NCBI GenBank assembly: GCA_947626915.1
Contig: CANQUA010000017.1
Span: 1-47,008 of the forward strand
Length of the DNA stretch: 47,008 nt
Source: an uncultured Lachnospiraceae bacterium
GTDB taxonomy: Bacteria > Bacillota > Clostridia > Lachnospirales > Lachnospiraceae
Direction: 5' to 3'
The notes under the pieces are model-generated. The model was not told where the DNA came from and did no database searches. It worked only from the letters and a program-made list of their open reading frames with translations. This document shows positions 7,881 through 16,862 of this stretch, one piece after another. The position numbers and the translations under genes are program-made. The stretch's first letter is position 1. Every line of letters starts with the position of its first letter.

Positions 7881-8698
7881 AACAGTTTTTTCCCGCTTTT
7901 TCCGAACCGCTTTTTCTTAAAAAAGGGAAGTTTTGTGGCCGCGGCTTCTGCCCGGCCTTTTCCTTTGGACTGATACGCGCGGATCGTTTCGTCCAGCTGC
8001 TTGAACCGTTCTTCCTCTTTTTCGTCGCTGACCCGCAGCAGATATTCGACCTCTTTCATGACCCGGTCCGTCACGTTCTCGCTGACGGCCCCGCTGACAT
8101 CTTCCGTGATCTCCCGGCTGATCCGAACCATGTTGGCCTCGACCGCCTGTCCGATGATATGATTCATGATTTCCTGAAACTGCGCCATTCTCTCTTCCGC
8201 GGCCGTCGCCTCCGCAGGGGCTTTTTCCGACACGACCAGACTCCCGTTCTCCTCCTGCTCCGTTTCCGCCGCCGGTTCCTGCTCCTGTCCGGGCTTGTCC
8301 CCGTCCGCCGCAGCCTGTCCGCCGCGGTTCTCCGCCGCATCCGTTTTCTTGTCCGCCCCGTTTTTGCCGTTCTCTTTTGCCGATTCATTTCTCACATGAT
8401 TTTCTTTCCAGGCTGCTTTCATCTCTTCCTCCATAATCTCTTCGGTGATGGTAATATCGTCCTCCATCGCGTCCGACATTTTATTCAAGGCGTTCTTGAT
8501 CGCCTTCAGCTGATATCCCTTGTCCTTCAAATCCCTGATCTGGCAGAACAGGCGGATGTGATAATCCGTATAATAACGATGCCCCATATCATTGCGGGGA
8601 ATATTCAGCCCCAGCTCGTCCTCCCAGTAACGGAGAACATGGGATTCCACATCAACCTGCCTGGCCGCATCCGATATCAAGTAACGTGCCTCAGCCAT
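7877..8698 (-). CDS. MerR-type DNA-binding regulator with coiled-coil tail
   Basis: A 273-residue protein with an N-terminal MerR winged helix-turn-helix (YLISDAARQVDVESHVLRYW, then HRYYTDYHIRLF, about residues 6-70). A long charged, low-complexity region (about 100-180, Glu/Lys/Ala rich) and a helical, probably coiled-coil segment follow, ending in a basic FFKKKRFGKSGKKLF tail. There is no obvious ligand-binding domain or cysteine metal site, so the signal is unknown. The ATG at 8698 has AAAGGAG upstream; an in-frame start 48 bases earlier lacks one. It lies downstream of dnaB but is separated from it by a terminator and has its own -10 element. Confidence 0.85.
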   Translation of the reverse strand: MAEARYLISDAARQVDVESHVLRYWEDELGLNIPRNDMGHRYYTDYHIRLFCQIRDLKDKGYQLKAIKNALNKMSDAMEDDITITEEIMEEEMKAAWKENHVRNESAKENGKNGADKKTDAAENRGGQAAADGDKPGQEQEPAAETEQEENGSLVVSEKAPAEATAAEERMAQFQEIMNHIIGQAVEANMVRISREITEDVSGAVSENVTDRVMKEVEYLLRVSDEKEEERFKQLDETIRAYQSKGKGRAEAAATKLPFFKKKRFGKSGKKLF

Positions 8699-8717
8699 TC
8701 GACCCTCTCCTTTAGGC

Positions 8718-8771
8718 GTCATAATTTCGTACCTTGCTACTATCATATGAGTTGAGAAGGAATATTATGAC
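8718..8771 (-). promoter_or_regulatory. Promoter and inverted repeat upstream of the MerR-type gene
   Basis: A minus-strand -10 TATGAT (8742-8747) is flanked by a perfect 8-base inverted repeat, GTCATAAT (8718-8725) and ATTATGAC (8764-8771). Autoregulation through these arms is possible. The -35 is weak. Confidence 0.4.
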
Positions 8772-8823
8772 AAAAAAACAGAGCCGCCGCAAAATCAGTC
8801 TCAACTGACTTTACAACCGCTCT
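8771..8823 (-). terminator. Terminator of the gdpP-rplI-dnaB operon
   Basis: On the minus strand, AGAGCGG pairs with GGCTCT around an inner hairpin (TCAGT/ACTGA). A run of seven Ts (8772-8778) follows, just beyond the dnaB stop. Confidence 0.75.
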
Positions 8824-8847
8824 GAAGTCTTCCGAAACGTCCCGCAG

Positions 8848-10185
8848 CTACCGGGCCATATTGGCGAACCGGGTCGTCTCCGGCTTCCACAGCAGGTTCA
8901 CGGTGCCGATGGGGCCGTTGCGCTGCTTCGCAATGATCACCTCGGCCGTGCCTTTCGCCTCAGAATCTTTATTATAGTATTCGTCCCTGTATAAAAACAT
9001 GACCACGTCCGCGTCCTGCTCAATGGCCCCCGACTCGCGCAGGTCAGAGAGCATGGGCCGGTGGTCCTGCCGCGTCTCGCAGGCACGGCTCAGCTGGGAA
9101 CAGGCCACGACCGGCGCTTTGATCTCGCGCGCCAGCGCTTTCAGCGACCGGGAGATCTCGGAAATCTCCTGCTGCCGGTTATCGTTGGTCCGCCCGCTGC
9201 CGCTCATCAGCTGCAGGTAGTCGATAAACACCATGTCCAGGCCCCGTTCCAGCTTCATCTTCCGGCATTTGGAACGCAGCTCCGTCACGCTGATTCCCGG
9301 CGTATCGTCGATCACCATACTGGAACCGCCGATCATCCCTACCGCTTCCACGACCGCGTCCCACTCGGCGTCGGACAGGTTGCCGGTGCGCAGCTTCTGC
9401 GCATCCACGCCGGATTCCATGGAAATCATACGCTGCACCAGCTGTTCCTTGGACATCTCCAGGCTGAAAACCATGCAGGGCACATTCCGCCGCACCGACG
9501 CGTAATCCAATATGTTCAATATGAACGCCGTCTTGCCCATGGACGGACGGGCCGCCAGAAGCACCAGGTCCGACGGCTGGAAACCGGCGGTCCTGAAATC
9601 CAGATCGAGAAAGCCGGTGGCCACCCCGGTCACAATGTCTTTCGTCCGGGACGCGGCCTCGATTCTGTCCAGCACATTCAGCGTCACCTCGCGGATCGGA
9701 ACCAGATCACGGGAAGACCGGCTCTGGAGCAGATCGAAAATCCGCTTCTCCGTGTCGGCCAGTATATCGTCCGTCTTCTCTTTGCCCATGTAGCATTGAT
9801 TGGAAATGTCGTCGTTGATCCGGATCAGCCGCCGCAGGATCGCTTTTTCACGGACAATATTGGCGGAAGCGCGGACATTGACGGAAAAAGACACCAGTTC
9901 CATGATATCACGAACGAAATCCAGGCTGTAGACTTCCGGCGGCACGTCTTTTTCTTTCAGGCGGTTCTGGATCGTCACCAGATCCACCGGCTTGCCCTCG
10001 TTAAACAGCTCCACCATGGCCTCAAACATGACGCCGTACTGATGCTGGTAGAAGTCCTCGGCCGTCACGATCTCCGAAGCGGCGATGATCGCTTCCCGGT
10101 CCATGAGCATGGACCCGATCACCGCCTGTTCGGCCTCCACGCTATGGGGAAGCACCCGTTTGATCAGCGCGTCGTCCATTGGCAT
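8848..10185 (-). CDS. dnaB: Replicative DNA helicase DnaB
   Basis: A 445-residue hexameric replicative helicase that unwinds DNA ahead of the fork. The N-terminal primase-interacting domain (PHSVEAEQAVIGSML) is followed by the RecA-like ATPase domain with Walker A ARPSMGKTA, Walker B MVFIDYLQLM and the family segment SQLSRACETR. Length is normal. The ATG at 10185 is chosen because the N-terminus then matches the family and AAAGGAG lies upstream; a longer in-frame extension (to 10311) covers the intergenic leader. It is the third gene of gdpP-rplI-dnaB, the conserved Firmicutes order. Confidence 0.96.
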   Translation of the reverse strand: MPMDDALIKRVLPHSVEAEQAVIGSMLMDREAIIAASEIVTAEDFYQHQYGVMFEAMVELFNEGKPVDLVTIQNRLKEKDVPPEVYSLDFVRDIMELVSFSVNVRASANIVREKAILRRLIRINDDISNQCYMGKEKTDDILADTEKRIFDLLQSRSSRDLVPIREVTLNVLDRIEAASRTKDIVTGVATGFLDLDFRTAGFQPSDLVLLAARPSMGKTAFILNILDYASVRRNVPCMVFSLEMSKEQLVQRMISMESGVDAQKLRTGNLSDAEWDAVVEAVGMIGGSSMVIDDTPGISVTELRSKCRKMKLERGLDMVFIDYLQLMSGSGRTNDNRQQEISEISRSLKALAREIKAPVVACSQLSRACETRQDHRPMLSDLRESGAIEQDADVVMFLYRDEYYNKDSEAKGTAEVIIAKQRNGPIGTVNLLWKPETTRFANMAR

Positions 10186-10363
10186 CTTTCCCGTTCTCCT
10201 TTCTCTCTGATTCGTATATGGCCTGAGCCGGCCGCGCACCTTCCGTACAGGCCGCAGTCCCGGCACGATCCGGAGGCGCATAGTCCTTCCTCGCTGCGCA
10301 TGCCCGCGCACAGCCGCGCTTTCAAATCGTCCTCATGACAGCAGCCGGCCGCGCCGCAGACGC

Positions 10364-10810
10364 TTACTCCGCTACGACCTTGACCGTCAGCTTCGCGGTC
10401 ACATCTTTATGCAGCTTCACCGCCACTTCGTGGGTCCCCAGTACCTTGATCGGCTCCGGCAGTACGATCCGTTTCTTGTCCAGCTCCAGATTCAGCTGCT
10501 CCGCCGCGGCTTTGGAGATTTCCTTGCCGGATACGGAACCGAATGCCTTCCCGTTCTCGCCCGCTTTGATCGCCAGCGTCACCGACGACGCGGCCAGCTT
10601 CTCCGCCAGCGCTTTCGCATCCGCGTACTGCTTCGCGGCGATCTTTTCCGCGTTGGCTTTCTGCAGCTTCAATTCATTCAAATTTTTCGCCGTGGCTTCC
10701 ACCCCCAGCTTCTTCGGCAGGATAAAATTGCGGGCGTATCCGTCGCTGACCTTTACCACCTCGCCCTTTTTTCCCAGCGCCTTTACATCTTCCAATAATA
10801 CTACTTCCAT
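10364..10810 (-). CDS. rplI: 50S ribosomal protein L9
   Basis: A 148-residue L9, which binds 23S rRNA and stabilises ribosome spacing. It begins MEVVLLEDVKALGKKGEVV with the conserved N-terminal fold (GYARNFILPKKLG), a long central helix rich in Ala, Lys and Glu, and a C-terminal domain. Length equals the family norm. GGGAGG precedes the start. It lies 32 bases after gdpP and 178 bases before dnaB on the same strand. Confidence 0.97.
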   Translation of the reverse strand: MEVVLLEDVKALGKKGEVVKVSDGYARNFILPKKLGVEATAKNLNELKLQKANAEKIAAKQYADAKALAEKLAASSVTLAIKAGENGKAFGSVSGKEISKAAAEQLNLELDKKRIVLPEPIKVLGTHEVAVKLHKDVTAKLTVKVVAE

Positions 10811-10842
10811 CGCATGATTCCTCCCGCTGCTGTCTGGTTATT

Positions 10843-12939
10843 TCAATTCGCATTATTACCTGCGTTATCATTTACATTATTGCCTGCATTATCGCTCTCA
10901 AGCTCTTCACGGATGGCCGCTTTCAGCCGTTCTTTCGCCTCTTCCATGGTCACGTGCATCTGGGCGCCCGCTACAGCGCCATGGCCGCCGCCGCCCAGCT
11001 TCTCCATCAAAGTCTGGACGTTCACCTCGTCGATCGAACGGGCGCTCAGATAAATGACGCCGTTATACTGACAGAGGACCACAGAGGCCTTGATCCCCTT
11101 GATCTCCAGAAGTTCATTGGCCGCCTGCGCCGCTACGATCGTCGGATTCTCAATCCCTTCCGACGGACATTCGCTGATGGCAAAATTGCCCTCAAACACC
11201 TCCGCCTGGCTCACCGCCTGGGCTTTGGCTTTATAATTGATCATATCGTCGCGGAACATCTTCCGCACGCGGGTGACGTCTGCTCCGCAGCGCCGCAGAT
11301 ACGCCGCCGCCTCAAACGTCCTGACACCCGTCTGATTACGGAAATAATTGGTATCGATCAGGATGCCCGCATACATGGCATCCGCCTCCTGGGCCCTCAT
11401 CTTGATATGATCCGCCGTATACTGCAGGATCTCCGCCACCATCTCACAGGCAGACGACGCATAAGGCTCCACATAGGAAAGCACGGCCCCGCCGATTTTC
11501 TCGGAACTCTGGCGGTGATGATCCAGGACTACAGTGGTCTTCGCTCTCTTCAAAAGCTCCGGCGCTTCCGTGATGCTGGGACGGCTCACATCCACCACCA
11601 CCAGCAGCGTATTGTCGTCTATCATCTCCTCCGCCTGCTCCCGGGTCAGGAACATATCCTCCGGATAACCCGCGGAGACGGAAAAGCGCTCGTACAGGGG
11701 TCTCACAGACGACGTAATATCGCTGATCACGATATGGGCTTTTTTGTTCAATGCGGCCGCGATACGGAAAACTCCCACCGACGCGCCGAAAGAATCCACG
11801 TCTCCGAGACGGTGTCCCATGATCATCAGCCGGTCCTTCGCGCCGATCAGCTCCCGCAGCGCATGGGCTTTCACACGGGCTTTCACGCGGGTCGACTTCT
11901 CCGGCTGCAGGGCCTTGCCGCCGAAATACTCATCCTTGCCGGGACTTTTGATCACCGCCTGGTCGCCGCCGCGGGCCAGGGCCATATCGATGGCCATGCG
12001 GGCGTATTCGTAATTCTGTCCGTAGGTATCGCCGCCCAGACCCAGGCCGATGCTCAGCGTCACGGCCATCTCGTTGCCGATATTGACCGCCTTTATATCT
12101 TCCAGGATCGAAAATCTCTGCTGCCGCAGTTCCTCCACGTACCGATTCTCAATGATGAAGAAATATTTGTCTTTCTCCAGCTTTTTCACCACGCCGTTCA
12201 TGGTGCTGATGTATTTGTTGATACGCCGCTCGATCAGGGCCATCAGAAGAGAACGCCGCACTTCCTCGATGCTCTCCAGCGCCTCGTCGTAATTGTCCAG
12301 GTAAATGAGTCCGGCCACCATCTTCTGGTCGCCGATCTGTTTTTCGTATTCCAGCAGGTCCGTCTCGTCAAACAGATATACCGCGATCAGATCCGAAGTT
12401 TCCTCCGCCTCCTCCGGGATCTGTTCCGGATCGACCCCCTCTGTCGGAACCGGTTTAAAATCCATCCGATAATGCCTGCCGCCCAGGGACGTATGAATGC
12501 TGACTTTTTCCTCCAGATCCGCCAGCACCTCTTTCGTCACCTCCGGGAACATGGCCATCAATGTGCCGCCCTTGACGCGCGCTTCTTTTTCCAGCGCCGT
12601 AAACCGGTCGTTGGTCCACAAAAAACGCCCGGTCTGATCCGTCACCACATAAGGCACGTCCAGATCCGCCAGCAGTTTTTTCTGGATCCAGGCATAATCC
12701 GCGGAAAACTCGACGATCCCTGCCATGAGCCTGCCGCGGGCGAAAACGAACAGAAAAACCGACACGATCAGATACAGGGCCGAAAATCCGCACATGGCAA
12801 AGCCCGCGCCTATGTCCATGAGGCAGACGATCACATTCATCAATATCACCAGCACGGACAAAAACAGCGGCCACTGCATATAAAGCCACAGCTGCTTTTT
12901 TATGGTCCCCTGCGTGTTTACATTTCTTTTTCCTTTCAT
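10843..12939 (-). CDS. gdpP: Cyclic-di-AMP phosphodiesterase GdpP
   Basis: A 698-residue membrane-bound DHH/DHHA1 phosphodiesterase that hydrolyses c-di-AMP, controlling potassium, osmotic and wall homeostasis. Two N-terminal membrane helices (about 20-70) are followed by a PAS-like domain, a degenerate GGDEF domain (no GGDEF sequence), the DHH domain (GHRLGDVDSFGASVG, VVVDVSRPS, VLDHHRQS) and DHHA1 (GGGGHGAVAGAQM). The ATG at 12939 follows GAGGAG by a normal distance; a TTG two codons earlier is too close. The C-terminus ends in an odd Asn/Gly tail encoded by two copies of a 24-base repeat (10851-10893). It heads the gdpP-rplI-dnaB operon. Confidence 0.94.
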   Translation of the reverse strand: MKGKRNVNTQGTIKKQLWLYMQWPLFLSVLVILMNVIVCLMDIGAGFAMCGFSALYLIVSVFLFVFARGRLMAGIVEFSADYAWIQKKLLADLDVPYVVTDQTGRFLWTNDRFTALEKEARVKGGTLMAMFPEVTKEVLADLEEKVSIHTSLGGRHYRMDFKPVPTEGVDPEQIPEEAEETSDLIAVYLFDETDLLEYEKQIGDQKMVAGLIYLDNYDEALESIEEVRRSLLMALIERRINKYISTMNGVVKKLEKDKYFFIIENRYVEELRQQRFSILEDIKAVNIGNEMAVTLSIGLGLGGDTYGQNYEYARMAIDMALARGGDQAVIKSPGKDEYFGGKALQPEKSTRVKARVKAHALRELIGAKDRLMIMGHRLGDVDSFGASVGVFRIAAALNKKAHIVISDITSSVRPLYERFSVSAGYPEDMFLTREQAEEMIDDNTLLVVVDVSRPSITEAPELLKRAKTTVVLDHHRQSSEKIGGAVLSYVEPYASSACEMVAEILQYTADHIKMRAQEADAMYAGILIDTNYFRNQTGVRTFEAAAYLRRCGADVTRVRKMFRDDMINYKAKAQAVSQAEVFEGNFAISECPSEGIENPTIVAAQAANELLEIKGIKASVVLCQYNGVIYLSARSIDEVNVQTLMEKLGGGGHGAVAGAQMHVTMEEAKERLKAAIREELESDNAGNNVNDNAGNNAN

Positions 12940-13049
12940 CGCCAATCTCCTCGCGCCTGTTCTGCCGGATAAAGCCTGATCCCCCGGGTCCTGATCCTCC
13001 GGGTCAGAGCCGTCAGCCGGCGAATGCTCCGTTTCCCTGCGGAAAGGCG

Positions 13050-14003
13050 TTACGCCATCTCCTCAGGACCGGGATAGGAAGCGATCGCCCCCGCCTTCGT
13101 CACGCTGATCCCGCAGAAACGATTGGCAAACGCCAGATATTCTTCCATCTTTTCTTCCGAAAGCTCCGCCAGGTTCGCCGTATCGACGCCGTCTCTGGAC
13201 AGGCAGAACAAAAACGCGCCGATGAAGCCGTCGCCCGCGCCGGTCGTATCCACGGCGTTCACTTTCTGACCGGCCGCGAACGCGTGCGCGCCCTTCACAT
13301 AGCACTCCGCGCCCTCGGAACCTTTCGTGTAAATGACCATCTTCGTATCGCCGGTCAGAAGCTGCGGCAGCGCATCCGCAATGTCCGTGCAGCCGGTGAT
13401 GAATTCCAGCTCCTCATCGGAGATCTTCAGGATATGGGCCATGGGCGCAAATTCCTTCACCACAGCCCGCAGCGCCTCCAGATCGTCCCAGAGCGCGGGA
13501 CGCAGGTTCGGGTCAAAGCTGATCAGCGCCCCGGCCGCTTTCGCGGACTCGATGGCTTTCCGGTGCGCCTCCTTCATCGGCCAGTTCCCCAAAGACACCG
13601 AGCAGAAATGCAGCGCAAAAATATCCTCGAACCAGGCCGCGTCCACCGCTTCCGGCTCCAGCAGCATGTCCGCTCCCGGTTTGCGGTAGAACGAAAACTC
13701 CCGGTTTCCGTCTTCCTTCAGGGCCACAAAGGCCAGCGACGTATTGGCGGCCGCCGTCCTGCGGATATAACTGCAGTCAATCCCGCAGCCCGCCAGCTCT
13801 TCCACGATCTTGTCGCCGAAGGGATCGTCCCCCAGCTGCGTGATCATCGCCCCGCTGCCGCCCAGTTTCACATAGGCCCCCACCACATTGGCCGGAGCGC
13901 CGCCTACCTTGGGCTGAAACGCGCTGACATCCTTTAAATCCCTGCCGGATTCTGCCGGTATAAAATCAATGAGCGCCTCGCCGATCGCGAATAATTTCTT
14001 CAT
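13050..14003 (-). CDS. scrK: PfkB-family sugar kinase, probable fructokinase
   Basis: A 317-residue ribokinase/PfkB-fold kinase that phosphorylates a sugar with ATP. The N-terminal signature (KVGGAPANVVGAYVKLGG) and the C-terminal catalytic motif DTTGAGDGFIGAF, with the base Asp, are intact. The start (MKKLFAIGEALIDFIP) is the usual form in fructokinases that feed fructose from sucrose or fructan into glycolysis. No transporter or sucrase is adjacent, so the substrate is inferred from family resemblance alone; 2-keto-3-deoxygluconate kinase is the main alternative. It appears monocistronic, with a palindrome in its promoter that could bind a sugar-responsive repressor. Confidence 0.88.
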   Translation of the reverse strand: MKKLFAIGEALIDFIPAESGRDLKDVSAFQPKVGGAPANVVGAYVKLGGSGAMITQLGDDPFGDKIVEELAGCGIDCSYIRRTAAANTSLAFVALKEDGNREFSFYRKPGADMLLEPEAVDAAWFEDIFALHFCSVSLGNWPMKEAHRKAIESAKAAGALISFDPNLRPALWDDLEALRAVVKEFAPMAHILKISDEELEFITGCTDIADALPQLLTGDTKMVIYTKGSEGAECYVKGAHAFAAGQKVNAVDTTGAGDGFIGAFLFCLSRDGVDTANLAELSEEKMEEYLAFANRFCGISVTKAGAIASYPGPEEMA

Positions 14004-14026
14004 TTTATCTACCTCCGTTTATTTTT

Positions 14027-14046
14027 ATCATACACGATTTTTCGTG
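14027..14046 (-). promoter_or_regulatory. Fructokinase promoter with abutting palindrome
   Basis: A minus-strand -10 TATGAT (14027-14032) sits directly beside the perfect palindrome CACGA-tttt-TCGTG (14033-14046), inside the -10/-35 spacer. A third TCGTG half-site lies 16 bases further upstream (14062-14066). A repressor site is likely. Confidence 0.5.
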
Positions 14047-14080
14047 AAAAGTACAGGGTTTTCGTGGTTCTTCCGGCCAA

Positions 14081-14665
14081 TCAGCGCGAAGAACGGCCGG
14101 ACGGCTTCTTTTCCACCGAATAACCGAATTTTCCCAGCCTTTCCCCCAGCCGGAAGTATTCCCCGTGGGAATAAGCGGTCAGATCCGCGCTGTTCAGATG
14201 GAATTTCCCGGCCTCGTCCATGTAAGCGTCGTCCACCGTCACGCCCACGATCTCCGCCACAAACATGTCGTGGCTGCCCAGCGGAAGCACCTGTTTCACC
14301 CGGCACTCCAGGTTCACGGGACTCTCCGCAACGCCGGGCGCCGCCACATGCTGAGACGGCAGCGGCGTCAGATGCATTTCCGCGAATTTATCCACATCCC
14401 GTCCGGAGCGCACGCCGCAGTAATCGGCCGCGAACGTCAGATTTTTCGTCACCAGATTGATGACAAACTCGCCCGTCTCCTTAACGATCCCGTAAGAATG
14501 GCGCGTTTTCTGGATCGACACCGATACCATCGGCGGATTCGAGCACACCGTCCCCGCCCACGCCAGCGTGATGAGATTGGGCTTCTCCCCCTCTCTCTGG
14601 CAACTGGCCATAACCACGGGGAGCGGATACAGCAGATTGCCCGGTTTCCAACTTTGTTTCGCCAT
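14081..14665 (-). CDS. Flavin reductase family protein (FMN-binding split barrel)
   Basis: A 194-residue protein of the flavin-reductase-like, FMN-binding split-barrel family, cytosolic. The segment PLPVVMASCQREGEKPNLITLAW is shortened to its key parts here: PVVMASC and NLITLAW, followed by SNPPMVSVSIQKTRHSY and a GEFVINL strand, all standard for the fold. Members reduce free FMN with NAD(P)H or act as low-potential electron carriers in anaerobes. No partner monooxygenase is nearby, so the physiological role is open. The ATG at 14665 has GGAAGGAG upstream. The HicB-like gene begins upstream on the same strand and ends 19 bases before this start. Confidence 0.88.
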   Translation of the reverse strand: MAKQSWKPGNLLYPLPVVMASCQREGEKPNLITLAWAGTVCSNPPMVSVSIQKTRHSYGIVKETGEFVINLVTKNLTFAADYCGVRSGRDVDKFAEMHLTPLPSQHVAAPGVAESPVNLECRVKQVLPLGSHDMFVAEIVGVTVDDAYMDEAGKFHLNSADLTAYSHGEYFRLGERLGKFGYSVEKKPSGRSSR

Positions 14666-14684
14666 AAATTTCTCCTTCCCGCCG

Positions 14685-14963
14685 TCAATCATTGTCCGGC
14701 AAAAGCTTCACGGTTACCATGATCTGCCGCATGAAGCCGCCCTCCGGGAGCGTGATGTCCTCCGCGTGGGAGACCTCCGGCATCAGCACGTCATCCTCTT
14801 CCAGTTCCACAGCAATCCAGTTGTAGGCCGCTTCTCTGGCATTCTCCAGCGCGTCTTCCAGATCCGGCCCGTCCGTCTCGCAGCCCTCCAGATCGGGAAA
14901 ATATACGTGATATCCTTTGTCATGCGTATGCGGCGTCAGCACCGCCGGATAAATAAATGTCAT
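14685..14963 (-). CDS. HicB-family protein without a HicA partner
   Basis: A 92-residue HicB-like protein with the partial RNase-H-like fold typical of HicB antitoxins (YHVYFPDLEGCETDGPDLED, then ALENAREAAYNWI). No C-terminal helix-turn-helix or ribbon-helix-helix is evident; the end is short. HicB normally neutralises the mRNA-cleaving toxin HicA, but no HicA-sized gene lies in the 180 bases upstream or the 19 bases downstream. Orphan HicB-like proteins are common and may have another role. Confidence 0.82.
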   Translation of the reverse strand: MTFIYPAVLTPHTHDKGYHVYFPDLEGCETDGPDLEDALENAREAAYNWIAVELEEDDVLMPEVSHAEDITLPEGGFMRQIMVTVKLLPDND

Positions 14964-15143
14964 CGTTTCTTTCTCCTTCCGCTCTCTGTCGTCTGTCCCG
15001 GGTATTTCTCCTTGCTCTTGCTCTGTTCAAACACCCCGCCATGGCGCTGCCGTTTTCAGGCGGGAGATTCCGGCCGCCGGGCGCTTCCTCCGCGCTCCGC
15101 CCGAACGCTTCGCCAATGCCTGTACCCGGCGTTTTCAGCTCCT

Positions 15144-16808
15144 TTATTCCTGCAGCGCCACCATGATCGCCGGCACCAGCTGTTTTTTGCGGGACACCAC
15201 GCCGGCCAGCTCCACCCGGTTCGACTCGCTGGCATCGTCCGCCTCCATCTGAAACGCGTTCCGGATCATCTGCTCCGCTCCCTGCCCGTCGCAGAGAAGC
15301 ACCGTAGACTCGGTCAGGATATTGGTCAGCATCAAAAAGATCATGTCCAGCCCCCGCGACCGCCTCTCCGATTTCAGGTACGGCAGCATCCGCGTCTCCA
15401 GCTCCTGCAGTTCCTGGGTATTCAGGGAATTGATCTGGCCCACGCCCAGGGATATTTTTCCTGCCGTGAACAGTTTAAAATCCTGGTACAATATATCTTC
15501 TTCGGTTTTGCTGGCAAAATTGCTGCCCGCCGAGAACATTTCCATCGCGTATTCTTCCGCCGAAATCCCCGCGATCTCCGCCAGCTTCCGCGCCGCAGCC
15601 CGGTCCGTCTCCGTACAGGTCGGCGATTTAAACAGCAGTGTATCCGACAGGATCGCACTGCACAAAAGCCCGGCGGTCTGCTTCTCCACCGGCACGCCCG
15701 CCTCCTGATACATCTGGTAAACGATCGTGGCGGTGCAGCCCAGCGGCTGGTTCCGGAAATACACCGGCCCGATGGTCTCGATGGGCCCCAGGCGGTGATG
15801 GTCGATGATCTCCAGGATGCGGGCGTTCTCGATGCCGTCCACCGCCTGGGACCGCTCGTTATGATCCACCAGAATGACCGATTTCCCTCTGGCACCCAGC
15901 AGGTTTCTGCGGGAGATCATACCCTTATATTTACCGTCCTGATCTACAATCGGGAAATCCCTGTGCCGTTTGTTGGCCATCACGTCCTTGATCTCATCGA
16001 CGATGTCCGTCTCCAGAAACGTGATCAGATGGTCGCTTCTCATGAAATATCCGATGGGCATGCTCTGGTTGATCAGACGGGCCGCCGTATACGCGTCATA
16101 AGGCGTCGTAATCACCGTGCAGCCGTGCTCCCGGGCCAGCTTTTCGATGGTCATGGACACCCGGGCTCCCTCGCAGACAATGATGCAGGCCGCCTCCATC
16201 TCAATGGCGCAGAGCTGGGACTCATAACGGTTGCCCAGGATCACCAGATCATTTTTACTGATATAATACTCCATCATGTCCGGATTCGCCGCGGCGATCA
16301 GCACCTTTCCTTCTGAAAAATACGCGTTCTCGTCGCCCGTCACCAGAATCCCTTCCAGCGTCTCAATGATATTGCGGTAGCTGGTACAGGCCTTGGAAAG
16401 AATGCTGCTGTCCAGCACGTCCAGGTACGTCCCGGCGATGTCGCTGACCGTGATCAGGCCTTCCAGAGACTCATCCTCCGCCACCACCGGAAGCGTCACC
16501 AGACTGTCCCGCTGCATAATGTTCCACGCTTTTTTCAGAGAGATCGACCGATTCACGCCGGGCACCTGGCGAATATCGATATCCCGCACCTGGGTCCGCA
16601 CATCCCGCACCCGCACCGGCTTCTCCACCCCGAAATAATTCAGCACAAACTGGGTTTCCTCGTTGACGTGTCCCGCCCGCGCCGCCTCGTAATCCTCGCC
16701 CGTCACCTTCCGTTTCAGGGCCGCATAACAGATCGCCGAGCAGACCGAGTCCGTATCCGGATTCTTGTGGCCGATGACAATGGTTTTCTTCTTATTATAT
16801 TCCGCCAT
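15144..16808 (-). CDS. ppaC: Manganese-dependent inorganic pyrophosphatase with CBS/DRTGG insert
   Basis: A 554-residue family II pyrophosphatase (DHH superfamily) that hydrolyses PPi with Mn or Co. The N-terminal metal motif GHKNPDTDS, the DHN and DHH motifs (VDHNERS, IIDHHR) and the C-terminal substrate loop SRKKQLVP are present. Between the first two lies a regulatory insert of about 250 residues with two CBS domains around a DRTGG-type domain, the form regulated by adenine nucleotides in clostridia. Length fits the CBS-containing class. It is monocistronic, with an extended -10 promoter upstream. Confidence 0.94.
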   Translation of the reverse strand: MAEYNKKKTIVIGHKNPDTDSVCSAICYAALKRKVTGEDYEAARAGHVNEETQFVLNYFGVEKPVRVRDVRTQVRDIDIRQVPGVNRSISLKKAWNIMQRDSLVTLPVVAEDESLEGLITVSDIAGTYLDVLDSSILSKACTSYRNIIETLEGILVTGDENAYFSEGKVLIAAANPDMMEYYISKNDLVILGNRYESQLCAIEMEAACIIVCEGARVSMTIEKLAREHGCTVITTPYDAYTAARLINQSMPIGYFMRSDHLITFLETDIVDEIKDVMANKRHRDFPIVDQDGKYKGMISRRNLLGARGKSVILVDHNERSQAVDGIENARILEIIDHHRLGPIETIGPVYFRNQPLGCTATIVYQMYQEAGVPVEKQTAGLLCSAILSDTLLFKSPTCTETDRAAARKLAEIAGISAEEYAMEMFSAGSNFASKTEEDILYQDFKLFTAGKISLGVGQINSLNTQELQELETRMLPYLKSERRSRGLDMIFLMLTNILTESTVLLCDGQGAEQMIRNAFQMEADDASESNRVELAGVVSRKKQLVPAIMVALQE

Positions 16809-16853
16809 GGAAATTTACCCTTTCCCGATAAATGCTCCTCACTTTCGAGCAAT

Positions 16854-16862
16854 ACTATACCA
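16854..16862 (-). promoter_or_regulatory. Extended -10 promoter of ppaC
   Basis: Minus-strand TGG-TATAGT, an extended -10 about 45 bases upstream of the ppaC start. The -35 region is poor. The core TGTGGTATA is the same as before the GH18 gene. Confidence 0.55.
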
